A stretch of 64,000 bases of DNA from Hymenolepis diminuta (taxonomy: Eukaryota; Platyhelminthes; Cestoda; Cyclophyllidea; Hymenolepididae): assembly GCA_900708905.1 (NCBI GenBank), contig CAADRB010000006.1:3104094-3168093 (forward strand), in the 5' to 3' direction. The translations under genes and the position numbers were made by a program. A model generated the notes under the pieces. The model had not been told where the DNA came from, made no database searches, and saw only the letters and a program-made list of their open reading frames with translations. This document shows, piece after piece, positions 1-12,829 of this stretch (its first letter is position 1; each line of letters opens with the position of its first letter).

Positions 1-830
1 AGCCAGCATTCAGTTAGAGTCTCGACGGAGAGTGGAAACATTTTGGGACACACTTTCACTGGGATCTTGATTCACATCACTTTGCTTACTAAAATTTTGT
101 TGATTCATGGCACTGTCCTAATTGATATCCACTCTTCAGCATTCATTAGCAAGATCCCCAAGTATGATATTATCACCTTCTTCAGTCATTCTGAGGATTC
201 AAAAACAGACATCACTTTGACAAAGTTCTCGAAACCACACAAAAGAGTAGACGTACGAGATGATCTTCCGAAATGGCAGAACAGTCAGAGAGTTCATAAA
301 CAAAGCTTGAGACACCAAGCATAGGTCATTCAGTTTTCATCGTGCTCCTAAGTGAGAGGAAGATATTTGAAACGCGTTTGTAGTTCGGAAGACTTTTCAC
401 GAAACAAACAGGAGGGAGTTGAGACTGTTTCATCACATTTTAGATCCGAAATTGTTCTCGCATGGATGGCACATAAACCTTCCACTCTCAGAAAGTCCTA
501 GCCTCCACAACGACAGTCATTGGCATTATCTGGGATGCCACCAAGATCATATCGGAAGACATTCTTACGCTCCTTAAACCAGTTTCCAAAAGGTTGACCC
601 TCTGCTGGATTCAAGTGAAATTCATTAGAGTGGAGAACAATAAATTCTGGGGATGGATTGAGCAGGAAAATATCCGACGTTTCAGTTTTCATGTTTTCAT
701 ATTTTTGATGCATCATAAGAATTTCTTGTTGTTTCCTCGGCATTGACTTATATTGCTCCTGATGTTTCTCCAGAATTAATTCAATCTGCTCCTGCTTTAT
801 TTCAGAATGAGTTCAAATTCAAATTCAAAT
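1..830 (-). mobile_element. Ty3/gypsy gag relic (cut by the left window edge)
   Basis: On the minus strand an open frame runs from about 830 down to a stop at 498. It begins with a Gln/Glu-rich coiled stretch (QEQIELILEKHQEQYKS), followed by a block of the form FHLNPAEG..F..WFKERKNVFR, which is how the conserved core of gypsy-type gag proteins looks (pattern [FY]x(2)(D/N)PxxGxxFxxWFxR). Below 498 the frame breaks, but further gag-like words remain in other frames (DETVSTPSCLFREKSSELQTR at about 400-340), matching the later gag motif DETV..L...FG..SS....R. The element is dead: stops and frame changes are present and no protease or RT is seen in the visible part. It may continue to the left of the window. 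The family call rests on remembered motif shape, not on a search. Confidence 0.55.
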
Positions 831-1139
831 TTATATTCAGTGACATTTTTGTAAATATTTTAATATTCAGTTTTCTAACATTTCGTCGCCAACTTTTATG
901 ATCTACAAGCCGATGTCCCAATCAGAACAAGGAAAACAAAAATTCATGTTGTTATAGCAAAAACTTATTACAGTTCAACTCGAACTTTATACAGTGTCGT
1001 GTAATTCTTACTATCAGTTTACTTTCTCGTTAAACCACGTGCCTCCTCATGCTAACAATAACGATTAAAAATATTTGTCACAGTCGAAAGCGCAAATTTC
1101 AAGTCTTTAATTCATCTGTCAGTTTCCTTCACTTCAACT

Positions 1140-1800
1140 AATGGCTTCTTTATTGTGGTTCGAAGATATTGAAGAGAACGTTGAAAAAGTCTACCTCACT
1201 ATTCAAGCTGAACGATACTGCTTTCTGAATGCACTCCTTAAATGAGTTTCATCTGAGTTTGTCAATGTTCATATGAGATCGAATCGGTCTGCTTATAACG
1301 ATTCTAAAGCAAACATTCTAGAAATAGCTTAATACATGCATAACAGTCTTTGTACAACCTTGTGAAAAAAATTTATCAGACATTAAAATCGGATGCATTC
1401 GCTTGTGCCTTTTTCATATCTAAAAGATACTTTCCAGAAAGAATTATTAATTTAAAATTTTTCTTTACAAATTCAATGCCATTTAAGTAATAACTGATTT
1501 TATCATACTATTGATCAACTTGCACAATTTTCAGACAACATATCTGAATAAGTTAATCAGAGTATTCGTTCTTTGTCTTATGAAAGTGTTAAGACTTCCA
1601 TTGGTTGGACGGGAGGTCTAAAGGGCAAAAATATCGCTGCATTTGGTAATAAATATTTAGTAGTGGATTTGGAATTCGGTGGAATTTCATCGTTGCTGAT
1701 ATTACTAATAATTGTGTTAACGTTGACGTTTTGACAAGTATTAATCTTTTAATTGATTTCAAAAGGAAGAAGTTACTTAGTAACATTTTTGCAACCACTT
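1140..1800 (+). mobile_element. Ty3/gypsy (CsRn1/Kabuki-like) gag-protease relic, copy 1
   Basis: From 1141 the plus strand reads WFEDIEENVEKVYLTIQAER followed by SSEFVNV, the core of a CsRn1-type gag (WF..IE..F......Q..RY..L...L). It continues through degenerate frames to a gag tail (TIDQLAQFSDNISE, about 1512-1555) and then a protease fragment (NIAAFGNKYLVVDLEFGG, about 1630-1685), corresponding to the (T)YG.K.L.LDLG block of the aspartic protease. Several stops and frameshifts make it non-functional. A second copy with the same order lies at 12830-13620, and the two share SSEF..V and YDDAK/YNDSK words, so they belong to one family. There is no RT, RNase H or integrase nearby. Confidence 0.6.
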
Positions 1801-3109
1801 CCTATGATGATACAAGTAGAACTTCCATAACGTGTTGTCGACCAGCATCATCGACGAATTTAAGTGTAAATATTTTCTCAGTTATGGGACATCATTAGAA
1901 ATATTTCAACAAAAACAAGTTGAACCACCCGAGTCTCCGCAGCAGGAATCCTGAAAAGTGTTTCTTATTGCCGGTTCTTACTTCTCCTTTTCGACATATT
2001 TCAGAAGATTTATCTTCTTAGTTTAGAGTCTGCGACATAGGACTGTACCGCATCGACAATATTTGACTTCTTGAATTACAGCAAGGATTAGACCCTCCAG
2101 CAACTATCAACTAGGAAATTTTTCAATTTAGCCACCAAGAGATTCCTTTTCACGTTTATTCCACGCATTTTAACTCTACTTCTGCACTTTTTATAAATAG
2201 TGTAATATTTATGAGATTGCTCACAAAGGCACTGTTTAAGTAATTCATCCCTCGAAAAATTGATAATATTTTCATATCATGACTCCAAGTTTCTTTGGCG
2301 AGTATGATTTTCTATCTTCGTAATAGCATTCGACATATCTTTTAATGTTACATTATAATCTGAGGAGGGTCAGAATTGTATCTGCTTCACTGGATATCCT
2401 TAACTTATGCTTTTCTTGTTAAAAGGTAGAAGTCTAGGGCAACAATTCAACTCATTCTTGGATGGAACCAATTATTATATCTTTAATTAGGCATTTATAA
2501 GAACTAAATAATAACATGCAGTTTACATTTTCTACAAAAGCTTATTTGGTGTAGTCTACTTTCTGTAACCTCCACAGATTATGTCTATCTTCCCACTATG
2601 GTCGCATAATTATATTGAGCATCAGAACAGAGGCGACAGTTAAAATCGTCTCTATGACATTTAGGCTTTGTCACTTAATACCATGTCTTATTGTCTATAA
2701 TTAGACTTGGGAAAGGGTAGAGATACATATTTCTTCCCTTCTCAGCCCGACGAGGATATATTACTGCTTCTGCTGCTTTTTCAAATGAATTTTTGAAGAT
2801 GCAAATTAAAAATGTTACCTTTACTAACATCACCTGAAATCAATCTAAAGCTTTTATAAAATGAAGTCAGAAAACATCAACAGATGTAAAAGTGTCTCTA
2901 AGTAAAGGCTCAGAATAAACAAAAAAGGGGATGTAGAGAGCAGAACGAACTTAAATAGACGTTTCATAAGAGATTAATGAAATTTAAAATTTCGATGAGC
3001 ACCTTTTCCACAAAATGCTAAAAAAATTAAACTAATAGAAGGATATCCTCTTTTTTAAGAAACTGTAATTATTTTTATCCCTCACTTTTTGACTTAATCA
3101 TTAACCCCA
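1801..3109. other. No gene seen
   Basis: AT-rich sequence between the first gag-protease relic and the LTR-like repeat. Reading frames are short and closed on both strands, and I saw no recognisable protein words or structured repeats. Confidence 0.5.
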
Positions 3110-3510
3110 AGTCCCTTTTATTTACTGAATTTTAAGAACATATTTGTCGTACGGAGGTTCCACGAGAGATCTACTTGTGGAGTGTGCAATGCTAACAATG
3201 CTGACCAAAGGGATCTCGCGAATGTTAGAACATTCTGGAAAGAGCGGCGTACCGCCTAACGAGCAGGCGCGGACGTATATACGTGCAGAGGCCTTCCCAA
3301 CCAAATCATCGATTTAATATTCATGCAACATAGTATTAAACATATTTAACAATAAAGTATTTTGGTAGGTAATCACATTATTAACAAACTCCCTACACTC
3401 TATTCGATCTGTGTTCCCACTACTTTAGTGGACGTAGCCTAGTTAATTTTAACGGTAATTTGATCTAGGAGACTTCGCAGCCGATTGAGCTTCTATGAGG
3501 ATTATTAAAA
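3110..3510 (+). repeat. LTR-like interspersed repeat, copy A
   Basis: This stretch is locally GC-richer than its surroundings and aligns by eye to 27800-28170. Shared blocks include AATGCTAACAATGCTGA / AACGCTAACAAGACTGA, GCAGAGGCCTTCCCAACCAA / GCAGAGACCTGCCCAACCAA, an AATAAA site, and CTATGAGGATTATTA / CTAGGAGGATTACTTA near the end. The order promoter-like GC-rich region, AATAAA, then conserved tail suggests a solo or truncated LTR, though no TG...CA ends or target-site duplication could be fixed. Weaker similarity between the two loci continues further (TATTCGAATTGAATTTGGCT at about 3824; TATTCGAACTGAATTTGGAT at 28684), so the full unit may be longer, up to about 4080. Confidence 0.5.
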
Positions 3511-6500
3511 CTCAATCAAATGTTTATTGCGCGTTATCTACTACACACTGAAATTCTTTGATTCCGTTTTCATCCAGTAGAAATTTTGCAACTAAGAGTG
3601 GTTCATATCAAATACATAAGTTCATTAAGCAATCAAATTTATAAGGAATATTTTGAAAATAAAAGGAAAAAAACTGGTATTTTATCTCATCATAAAACTA
3701 ATAAGAATGGAATTGAATTATTTTCAAGGTAAAGAAGTGTTAATTGCAATTGCAATTTACTGAGAAGTTTAAAACCACTTTCTCAGGGAGATATTAAGGA
3801 AAGATTTGCATTAAACTTAAACTATTCGAATTGAATTTGGCTTCTAATTGAGGTTTTTCTTGTTAGTTTTTCTCCCACCTTTTTCGCTTATTTTAAAAAG
3901 CCATTATTCTTCCATTCCGTATTTATTTATATTTTTTCGTGTCTAGTGGAAGCCTTGTGTGCTATATCTACTTTGCGTCGAGGAAACGTACAATATAAGT
4001 CAAGAGGACCGTTCTACTGAAAATAATTAAAAATCACTGGTATTATATCCCGGTATTAGTAGAACCTGGACTTTGAGAAGCAGAGACACAAATCGTAATT
4101 CGATAGAAAAGATTTTAATTAAAGCAAGGCGCACAGCGTTAAACATACACCTATGCTAGAATCCTTATTAAACGAAAAGCGAGGCAATTATTACAGCATA
4201 ATCGATTGCCAAGTAGTGTCGGTGAGCGGACTTGAGAAGGAATCGGGCATTAGAGTCTTCGGACTAGGGGAACGTAGTATTCAGAGCTAAATCTCACCAA
4301 CTCTAAATTTACCTGCTGAATCTAGAATGATCAAATTTTGACAGATGTCTTTGAATTGATAGGATACTGAGTTCTACTTTCCCCTTTTTGATGCTTCATA
4401 TTATGTCAGATAAACTTTAGTAAATTTGTTTATTAATATCATCAATACAATCTGCTTTGTCACTGAATATTTAAGATTTATTGGGACAGAATGTTAAAAT
4501 TGGCTCTATTAGGATACTTTTTTCAAAAATACCTACTTTTGAATATGAGTAGATCCTAAATTTTACCCATATATTGCTTATCTTCAATTAATGAACCCCA
4601 TTCGAAATCAGCCATAAGCAAACCCTAAAAATGCTTAAGTTTATTCTGGGGTTAATTGGAATGTATTTATCGAATTATCATTCTCTTATGTTTATCAGGG
4701 CGAAAATATTATTTTAATGTGATAAAAATATTTATTAAACATTTTCCCCTGAGAAAATAACATTTTATTATTCATTTCTGCTTTATTTCCCATGAACGTT
4801 ATGTTCTATATCATTAGGCCGTTCTCACATTTCAAGGTCATATCTAAAGTTCGTTTTGTGCCAACTGAATTGTGTGCCTTTCCTCTCGTTTTTACCTTAT
4901 TTGGGAAAACTGGAATAACATAAATAACATATAGTCAACTCTCTGTTGTAAGATATGCTAAAGATGTTCACATCTCTGAGAAAGGAAGAATAGGCTAAAT
5001 CAGACTAGACCAGTCATTAATTGATATAATTTAGAATTTATTTATGCTAACAGAATTGAGTTGTGATTTACCAAAGAAGGTTAAACTACTCATTGATGAT
5101 TACTGAACTTCCACTTCTGATGTGGCTCAATATGACTGGTCGGATAACGAATCGATCACTAAATGGTGGTGTGCCTCAACATGCGGTGGCCCTCTCATGA
5201 AGTGGAAGTGATAAGCCCATCATCTGGCATTAATATAACACTTTCAGTACATGCCAAGGCATTGTTTTGCCTTCTCATCATAGTCCTTTTCAATTCCGTT
5301 AGTATCATTTCATTTCTCCATGTCACTTTCATTTTAATAGAAAATCGTAGAATACTAAGATCATGTTCGAGGTGATGAGTCGTCCCTTTACTTGCTGTCA
5401 AAGTGAATCTTATCGTATTCTGTTCGTTGAGGTAATTTAATAGTGCAGGATGAAATTCTGGATGAGCAGTGGTGAGTACGCATGATGTTTGTAGTTAAAT
5501 AAATCAGGGACTATTACGGGTAAAATTATTATTCGTCTGTCTAAAAATCCTTGGAGTTAATTGACATGGAGGTAGTTTGTAAATGCCTTATTACTTTAAT
5601 ACGGGTATTTTATTTTACATTTACGTTTAATGTTCAAGTGTTAGGTGATCTGCTAAATGTCCCATCCCACTTAATGTAGAAGTCGGGCAGAAAGCTTAAC
5701 GTGCACTTCAACGAGCATCAGTACAGTATTTGCAGAAAATGGAATTTTTCAACATTGTACTCCACAAAAATTTTGCCTTTTTATTTGAATCAATATTATT
5801 ACATATATATATATATACTCAGAAACGCTATCAGTTGGCAAGATCTTACCGCCAGGCTAACATTCAGACGTCCACCAAATTGGAGTCGATTTGTGACATA
5901 ACACTCTCCACATCACCTTTGTAATCGCCATGTCATTGTCTTTCCACTGTTCTAGTGAGCTTAACCAATTCTATACCTATTATTAACCAGTTGTAATATT
6001 ACCCTTTGTCCGACTCTTATCTTCTCTAATATATCTTCCACCTTATATAGTTTCTGCGCTCATTTTCCCCTTTTCTTCCACTACCCCTCATCTTTAAGGT
6101 ACCATCATTACCTGTCCTTTGTCTCTTTATTTAATTGTTGCTTCACAACAAAGACCCCAGTCTTATTCCAGTGGAAATGATGACCATCTATTTCTTCCTC
6201 ACAACAGCTCTCAGTAAACTCCGTTCTATCAGAAAGGGGGAGATAGCTGAATTCTTTTCACTTCCAATTCTGATTGGAAAAGATAACGACATGATTAATA
6301 CGACATCATCTGGCAATGTTGACATATAATGGAATTACATGTAGAAGATACAGAATGCCTCAGAAACAACACACCTTAAATAGATCAATTTTATTGTATT
6401 GTGCAAGTGGCATGTATTTGATGATCGCCATAATGAACCAATATGGCTTAGGTTTACGGACTACTTGCTAATCAGAATGATTTCATTATTTAACCACCTA

Positions 6501-7579
6501 ATTATATCCAAATTTACATGAGTACTCAGCACCGGAGGAAAAGCCAGCAGCGTTCAAGATTCTGTGGATACTATGGAGATGTTCAAATCAGCAGAGACGA
6601 CAGACGAATTGCTTAGGACTTCCAGTATTCTCATGCTTTTCCCTCTCGCTAATTACATTTCGACACTCGTGTTACATTATGTGAACTAAGAAACTCCAGA
6701 AACGACAGAATTGAGTTGGTTGGCTTTGTGTTGCATTGTTGCCTTGGATTGGAATTCCTATTCAAAGTTACTTTTTCGCGGCTCTGATTTTTAACAGTCT
6801 TTTTGGACAGGTTCTTTTGTTTAGCCATTTCATAGGTTATAGTGGGAATGACAGAGATCTGCATTCCGGAATCAATGAAAAAGTAGAAACTGATGCCCTA
6901 CCGGAAAGAAAACGGTGGTTCTGTTTATTTTTATGGAATCTTTGCACATTTGTTCGTCTTTTGGGATAAGTTCATAAACGGAAAGTGAATTAAAAGTTTC
7001 ACCTTCTGAAACTGGATTGAGTATTGGGAGAAGAAAAGATAGGTAAAGTCGTTTCCAGAAATCCTGCCGCAAGGAAATAAATCACCGTTTTGTCTACAAT
7101 ATGTTTGAAAGTTTCTGGTTAATAAGAATAGGTTTGCACAGTTCATGACAATCGCATTCCGATAACGGTTATGGACAGTTTTCTAAGGTAATCATGTTTA
7201 TAGTGATAATAGAAGTGATTTCAAAGCGGCTATCAATTAATTTCTTCTTTCCGACATCGCTAAGAAGGTCAAGATCCTTTAGGAAATCGGCCCTATTATG
7301 GTTTTATGATGTCTGTAATATAGAAATTCCACTTAAATTGCCTTCCAAATTCCAAATCTACAGATAGACATTTTTTCAAAACAAAAATGTTTATCCACTT
7401 TTAAGTTTCATCTTCCGACAAGATTTTATTGATTTTTGTTCACAAAACATTAGGAGTATTAGAGAATATTCACTTCCTGTAAAATAACGAATTTATTCCT
7501 GAACTGCAGTCTTTCATAAAAATTTAAATGATCCAGATAACTTATTCTGCGCCATACATAATGTCGATCAATAAGACAA
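3511..7579. other. No gene seen; repeat-rich AT-rich DNA
   Basis: No exon chain or protein motif could be supported. Around 5160-5400 both strands are open for about 65 codons but give no recognisable protein. A short (AT)n run sits near 5805-5816 and a pyrimidine-rich stretch near 5900-6130. The part up to about 4080 may belong to the repeat that starts at 3110. Confidence 0.45.
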
Positions 7580-8060
7580 GTAAATCAGAGGTATACTTTG
7601 CTAATCTGCATCTCAAAAGCCACTGGATTTCTGGAGGTGAACAACTCTTTCCAGATATCAACTGACAAACTCTCTTTCGGTGCATCTTTATACAATATCC
7701 TCCAAATCTCATATGGTTTTCATGACAATGAAGATGTGTAAATGCCTTTGATTCCTATTTTCAGCTCCCTTTCCTGGTAATCCTTAAAGGTGTCTAGTTT
7801 CACACCGATGGAGGGAGAATGCGAGAACATCATTTGGGCATCACCAAATGGAAAGTAATTGGAAGAATTGCCCAGGAATGGTACAATTATTAGAATTCCA
7901 GCCTAAATCAAAAATTTATTCCTTTAAAAAATTATACTAAAATTGATAAAAGTCTAGAAGAATTTCAAATAAACAGGGGGCAGAATTGATATTGCTGAGA
8001 CTTCCTTTGCCGCAATACTGAAAGAAGCGGAAGCTCTAGCAATAACATCAATATAAATAT
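7580..8060 (-). pseudogene. Coding-like relic of unknown origin
   Basis: On the minus strand from about 7884 to 7605 a single frame stays open for roughly 95 codons with one in-frame TGA, in DNA where random frames close much sooner. It has ordinary protein composition and recognisable helices and turns (for example NYFPFGDAQMMFSHSP, LDTFKDYQERELKIG, PYEIWRILYKDAP). A second open piece lies just upstream on the same strand (about 8045-7950, ASASFSIAAKEVSAISILPP). I do not recognise the family. It could be a decayed gene, an old retroelement segment or an unlinked exon. No convincing splice sites frame it. Confidence 0.3.
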
Positions 8061-10990
8061 AAACTTTTCAGTGTAATAATGTTTCCATTGACCATAAAGT
8101 TTACCATACAATCAGTAGATTTGTAATGTTCCATGATTTATAGCGTCGTCTTTCACGGCTTATGAAGCGCGAATTTAATCCGAAATTTTCGGTGTGTTTT
8201 GTAATCCATCAAAGAAATTGTTTGTTTATGCTCCTCGTGCGATTCCCATTGATGTATTCAATTTGTAATTTGATGAGATTTTTAATTCATTCTTTATCTT
8301 ATTCATATACATTATATTTGACATCTATTATGGTTCCATTCCATGTGATTTGATTTCTTTTCAGTAAGTACAATTGTGTGAATACATCCAGCAATATGTA
8401 TATGAAAAATACATTACTCTTATTCCAATTATCAAAGTATAATGCCAGTGTTTTAGCTCTCTAGATGACCTGATTTCTATCATATCCATAGCTAATTGCC
8501 AAGTATATTAAAAAGGTGCTGTTTGCATTCTAATATCCTAAATTTCGAATCTCAGAATTCAGTACTTTGACTTCGAAGTGGGTTTATGCGCAGTAGTGTT
8601 AAGAGGTAGTTGAGCTGATGGAAGTGAGTTGTTGAACGAGTCATTCTCATATATGTGCATTGACCAAGTTTCGTCAACTTTTCCCAAATTTAAATTCTTT
8701 CTTAGTTTTCATTTATCTTCCGAATCTAATTTTCTCAACCTCACAGTGGTATCCGAAGTGCTTAACCGGCAGTGACCTCAGGTTTCTGCGGGAGAAGCAG
8801 TGTTTGTCCTCAAGTGCTTTACTATAATTAGTGTGACCAAATCACTTAGGCGACCCTCGAGTCGTCGCTGCTACATCTTAGTTTCTCCAATCGGCAGTGT
8901 CAGGATCCATTTCTTCCGTTTTTGCTATCCCTTCTCAATGAACTATATAAATCCCCCTGTGAAAATAAACACATGGTCCATTGCATTCGCTCATTCTCAC
9001 AGTCCCTTCCTCTCCTGGTCTATGGTCCTTTATCAAAAAACCTTTCTCACCACTAACCTGTCCTCCCCCTCCATTCTGTTTTCGTAGTGAAGATTGGTAG
9101 AAGATAAAAGATACAGCCTGCAGAAGAGCTAGAGAAAATCAGATACCTTAGCTGTTGTTTCTGCCTTCTACGCATTCGTAACCTTTAAGAGCCGATATTT
9201 ATTTCTAGATAAGAGTTTGTGTCATTAACCTAATAGGACATTTATGATAATTTCAATTGCAAATGAAGCATTAGAAGCTAAAAGAACATATCTAGTGTCG
9301 ATTATTTTGTCTTCAGTTCTATTTATATTAAATTGCCGGTGAAATTCATTAGGCCTTGTTGTATTGCATCTTTGCTTAGCTTATCTACCATCTGCCCGTT
9401 GCAGCAGAATAAAAATGATTCACCGCCACATGATTTAAGACATAAATGGAGCAGGTGGTCCAATTGCTTGATGAAGTTACACAGCATACTATGCCCATTA
9501 GAACACCTTAACGCATATGAAATTAAGATAAAGTAGGGCTCCTGATTTTAGGACGTCATTCTCTCCAACTCCTTAACAAAAGCTGCCATCTCTGGTTTTC
9601 AGATGATTCAGCGTGATAAAATCTTAAAAAAACGATTATCGTTTTTATTGCTACTGATAAATTATGCTCAGAGTTAAAAAGAACAAGCAATAGTGAATGA
9701 CAACTCATATATCTACCAAATCATGATGGTATAAACGACTCTAAATAATCGTTTGCAGTACCAACAAATTTTTAAAAGTTTAAAAACTGCGTGATTTTAG
9801 TCTTGAATTTTTCAGAAGTTGGAATGGTGATTGGTAATTCTTTTTTCATCCATAGGAGTCAATATCACATCCTACTATTCTGTTAATTATATATGAATGA
9901 AAGTTTGTATGGAAATAAAGAGTATTTCAGTTCTACTTGCCAGTATTATGTAAATAATTCATTATCATTTCTAAGACACCCTATCTTCCCCTAACTATTC
10001 TGCAGGCTATATTTCCTTTTTTTACCAGCCTTCACTATGACAAGAAGATCGGGAAGAAAATGAGAAAAGACGCTGATTAGCAGGGTTTACTGGAGGAAGG
10101 CCAGAAAAAACGAGATGGAGAGAGATTGTGAGCAACGACTATAGTAGCCGGGTAAAGTGGGTATTCGCAAAGGGGATATATGATTCAGTTGGGGCTCCAT
10201 CGTCAGCGCGTCATCCGCAGGTGATCATTAAAAGTATGACAACAGGGAGTCAGTGGAGGATTATAATGGGTGATCATGACTAGTAGGACAGCAAGGTGCC
10301 GTGGCTACATATGGGGGAAACAACTGAGAGGAATTTTAATTTGAGAAAAATTTAATAGGTTTTGATCACTGCAACCTCCTCCGACAGATAAATTTGCACC
10401 CATCCGTTCGCAATAAATAAAGTATTTTTATGAACAGTGTCTAAAGATAAAATTATTTCCATTTGTTCCTTTCTATAGCGGGAATAGACTAAGGCTTCTC
10501 TCGAAGTTGTCTTAAAATCTGCAGAAACCCGAAAATGAGATGTTTTAGAATACTTGGATTTTGGGAGATCACTTGTCCTGTCAACTTGTTGAGCAGATTA
10601 ATGAAATGATCAAAGTCCAATCTCATAATCTTATAATGAGGGATTGAATTGAAGAAAATTCAAACATTCCAAACCTTTCCATGTTTCTGATACATATAGC
10701 AGAAATAATATAAACAATTTAAATGTTTTTATACACGTTATTGTCAATTATTCAAAAATATGGCATAATTATTGAAATGCCCTAAGTTACGTCGTTGGCA
10801 AAGCAGTCATTTGAGTTAAAAGTTCTAGACACTACATTTTCTTGTCATCGAGTTGTAGACATGTAGATGACAAATAAGTTATAAAAATTGGCAAACACAT
10901 ACCATTTACCATCTCTGACAATGTCTAAATGCCGAAAGCAAAATATCCTCGGCTTCTCGACAAACAGTGGATTAATCAATACTTAACAAA
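8061..10990. other. No gene seen
   Basis: No supported gene. A pyrimidine-rich stretch at about 8850-9080 followed by GAAGATTGGTAGAAGATAAA has a looser counterpart at 14640-14770 (GATGATCAGTAAAAGATGGA, then ATAGCC in both), which may be an old dispersed repeat. Nothing else stands out. Confidence 0.4.
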
Positions 10991-11640
10991 ATGATTGAGA
11001 GCTTGTTCTCAGAAATAAATGCTCTATCAGCAAAAGTTAACACTAAATATTCTCATGATTTTTGCACCACATCTATTACCACTGTTTCTAATATTTCTAC
11101 TAAAATTTATACTTGTGGTGCTTACTACAGCAACTCTTTTCAGGCGGCTAATGATGTCTTGAAGTTGCACCAACCCGTCTTGGAATGTGTAAAATCGACG
11201 AATCTCACACACTCTTTGGAATCTGCTAAGGCTAATGTCGTTCCATCATGACCCGTCTCCGAGTCACCCGCGCACAAACATCAAGCAGTTCCAAGATTCT
11301 CTCAGCTTGGTCACCTCTATCGTCATATACTTAGGGCCAATGATGGCACTTACAAAAATACAGTTCTTCTGAGCGACATTTGTGTAAAATACGAAGCCTA
11401 AAAGGATATAAAGAAGTCTACTGTACTCTTACCTCCTCAGAACTCATATATCATACACTATGATCAATTTTCCGAAATATCTTAGTCGCTGTAATCAAAT
11501 TCGGGCAAAAACCACAGCTTTTATTACTGTCCCAAACGTTCGGAACAAATGAACAGTAAATGCAAGAAATCCGGGGAAACCGGTCTTATTAAATCCGTTT
11601 CTCAATTGAATGAAACAGTACCGAGCGAGGTTGCACAAAA
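10991..11640 (+). mobile_element. Possible gag C-terminus relic, Ty3/gypsy
   Basis: An 86-codon plus-strand frame from 10991 to 11251 begins with a helical segment (SLFSEINALSAKV) and later reads YYSNSFQAAND...LHQPVLECVKS. This resembles the C-W-Y-H..F...A..C..PC knuckle that ends CsRn1-type gag proteins, with most cysteines lost. The following 400 bp carry broken frames without further motifs. Its neighbours (12830-13975) are clearer Ty3/gypsy relics in the same orientation, which supports the reading, but the match is weak. Confidence 0.3.
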
Positions 11641-12829
11641 TTTAGGCTAGGCATAGGAAACAACTTCATTCATCTATTATGTTCTCTTAAACTAAAGAAT
11701 CTTGGTCTCACATCAATCTTTATCTTGCTGAACCTATCCAAGGAATCATTTATATTATTTTGTTGGATTCGATTTTAAAGTGTTCTAAGGTTATTCCCAT
11801 TAATTACCATTACCAATGGCCTCCACTAGGCATTCGTCGCTCATAGCATATAAAAAACTACTGTGTCCAAGAATATCACCCAGTTCTCTTCTACCGCATT
11901 TGAGGACTCTGGGATTTGTGGTGACCGACTGGCCAGTGTCTTCTCATTTGGTTCATATATGCAAAGTCCCTATAATAGCGAGCATCCTTCCAAAGCATCT
12001 TTTTTATGCACACTGTTCAGTTGGGGTTATTTTAAGATAATGCAAAGACTCATCATGCAATTTTCACCCTTTTCCAGTTGAATGCATGTTTAACACCCGC
12101 ATGAAGTGGCCTCAACCTTTTTTCTGCACGAATTTAGAGGTACCAAGTTTTGTTAGATGAAATTTTAGTAGCATTCTGGCTAGTATCTCGGAAGAGCGTT
12201 TAGAATGAGAGCTGTGATTGCCAACAACAAAGCCGTTTCGATTTAAATTTTTCCAGGATTTACTGTTAGCTTTCTTAATATCCACTGAAGTTAGCCATTT
12301 GCAGCTCTTAGCTCTGGAAATTTTTTCAATTTCAACCCCAAATGAATCATTTTTTGCCATTAGTAAAGGCGACTGACATTATTTCTACATTTCTTGTTGA
12401 CAGCCACTGTTTGTGTTATTTTCTACGTTACTGTATTTAGCACGCAAATTAGCTTCAGTCTTTCGTAGGACAGCTTTGATTTTCTATCCCTTATATGGTG
12501 TTTCTGGCTTATTTGAGTAGCAGTTTTTGAAATAATTTTCATTATATCGTCAAAATTCCTTTTAATGTCCTCTAATATCTTTTTATCAAAAAGCTTCTGA
12601 TTTTTCTCTTTACCTTTTTAGACGATATTCATTCCTTTCTGATTCTGCCAAACTTTAGACTGCTTTCACTCTTGAGACTCATCGTTTCAGTATCATCTTA
12701 AAGTCTGAGAATGGTTGTAACTAGGTAGTATTTTGAGTTTGCATCAGCTTCTCCGGATACTCTTGAGTCAAAAAAGTGCAATTGTTTTTGCGGCAATGTA
12801 GAGGTCTGGAATAGCATCTCTAACAGTTC
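11641..12829. other. No gene seen
   Basis: Short closed frames only. It lies between two retroelement relics of the same orientation and may be decayed element sequence, but I find no motif. Confidence 0.35.

Noticed and set aside
43..324. 93-codon plus-strand open frame at the window start
   Set aside because: The minus strand carries a recognisable gag relic over the same region; the plus frame has no protein-like motif.
5163..5401. Open frames on both strands at 5.2 kb
   Set aside because: Neither shows protein family words, and both being open suggests a base-composition effect.
10020..10340. Basic reading (KKIGKKMRKDAD...) considered as a transposase or SINE
   Set aside because: Stops occur throughout and no family motif or repeat partner was found.
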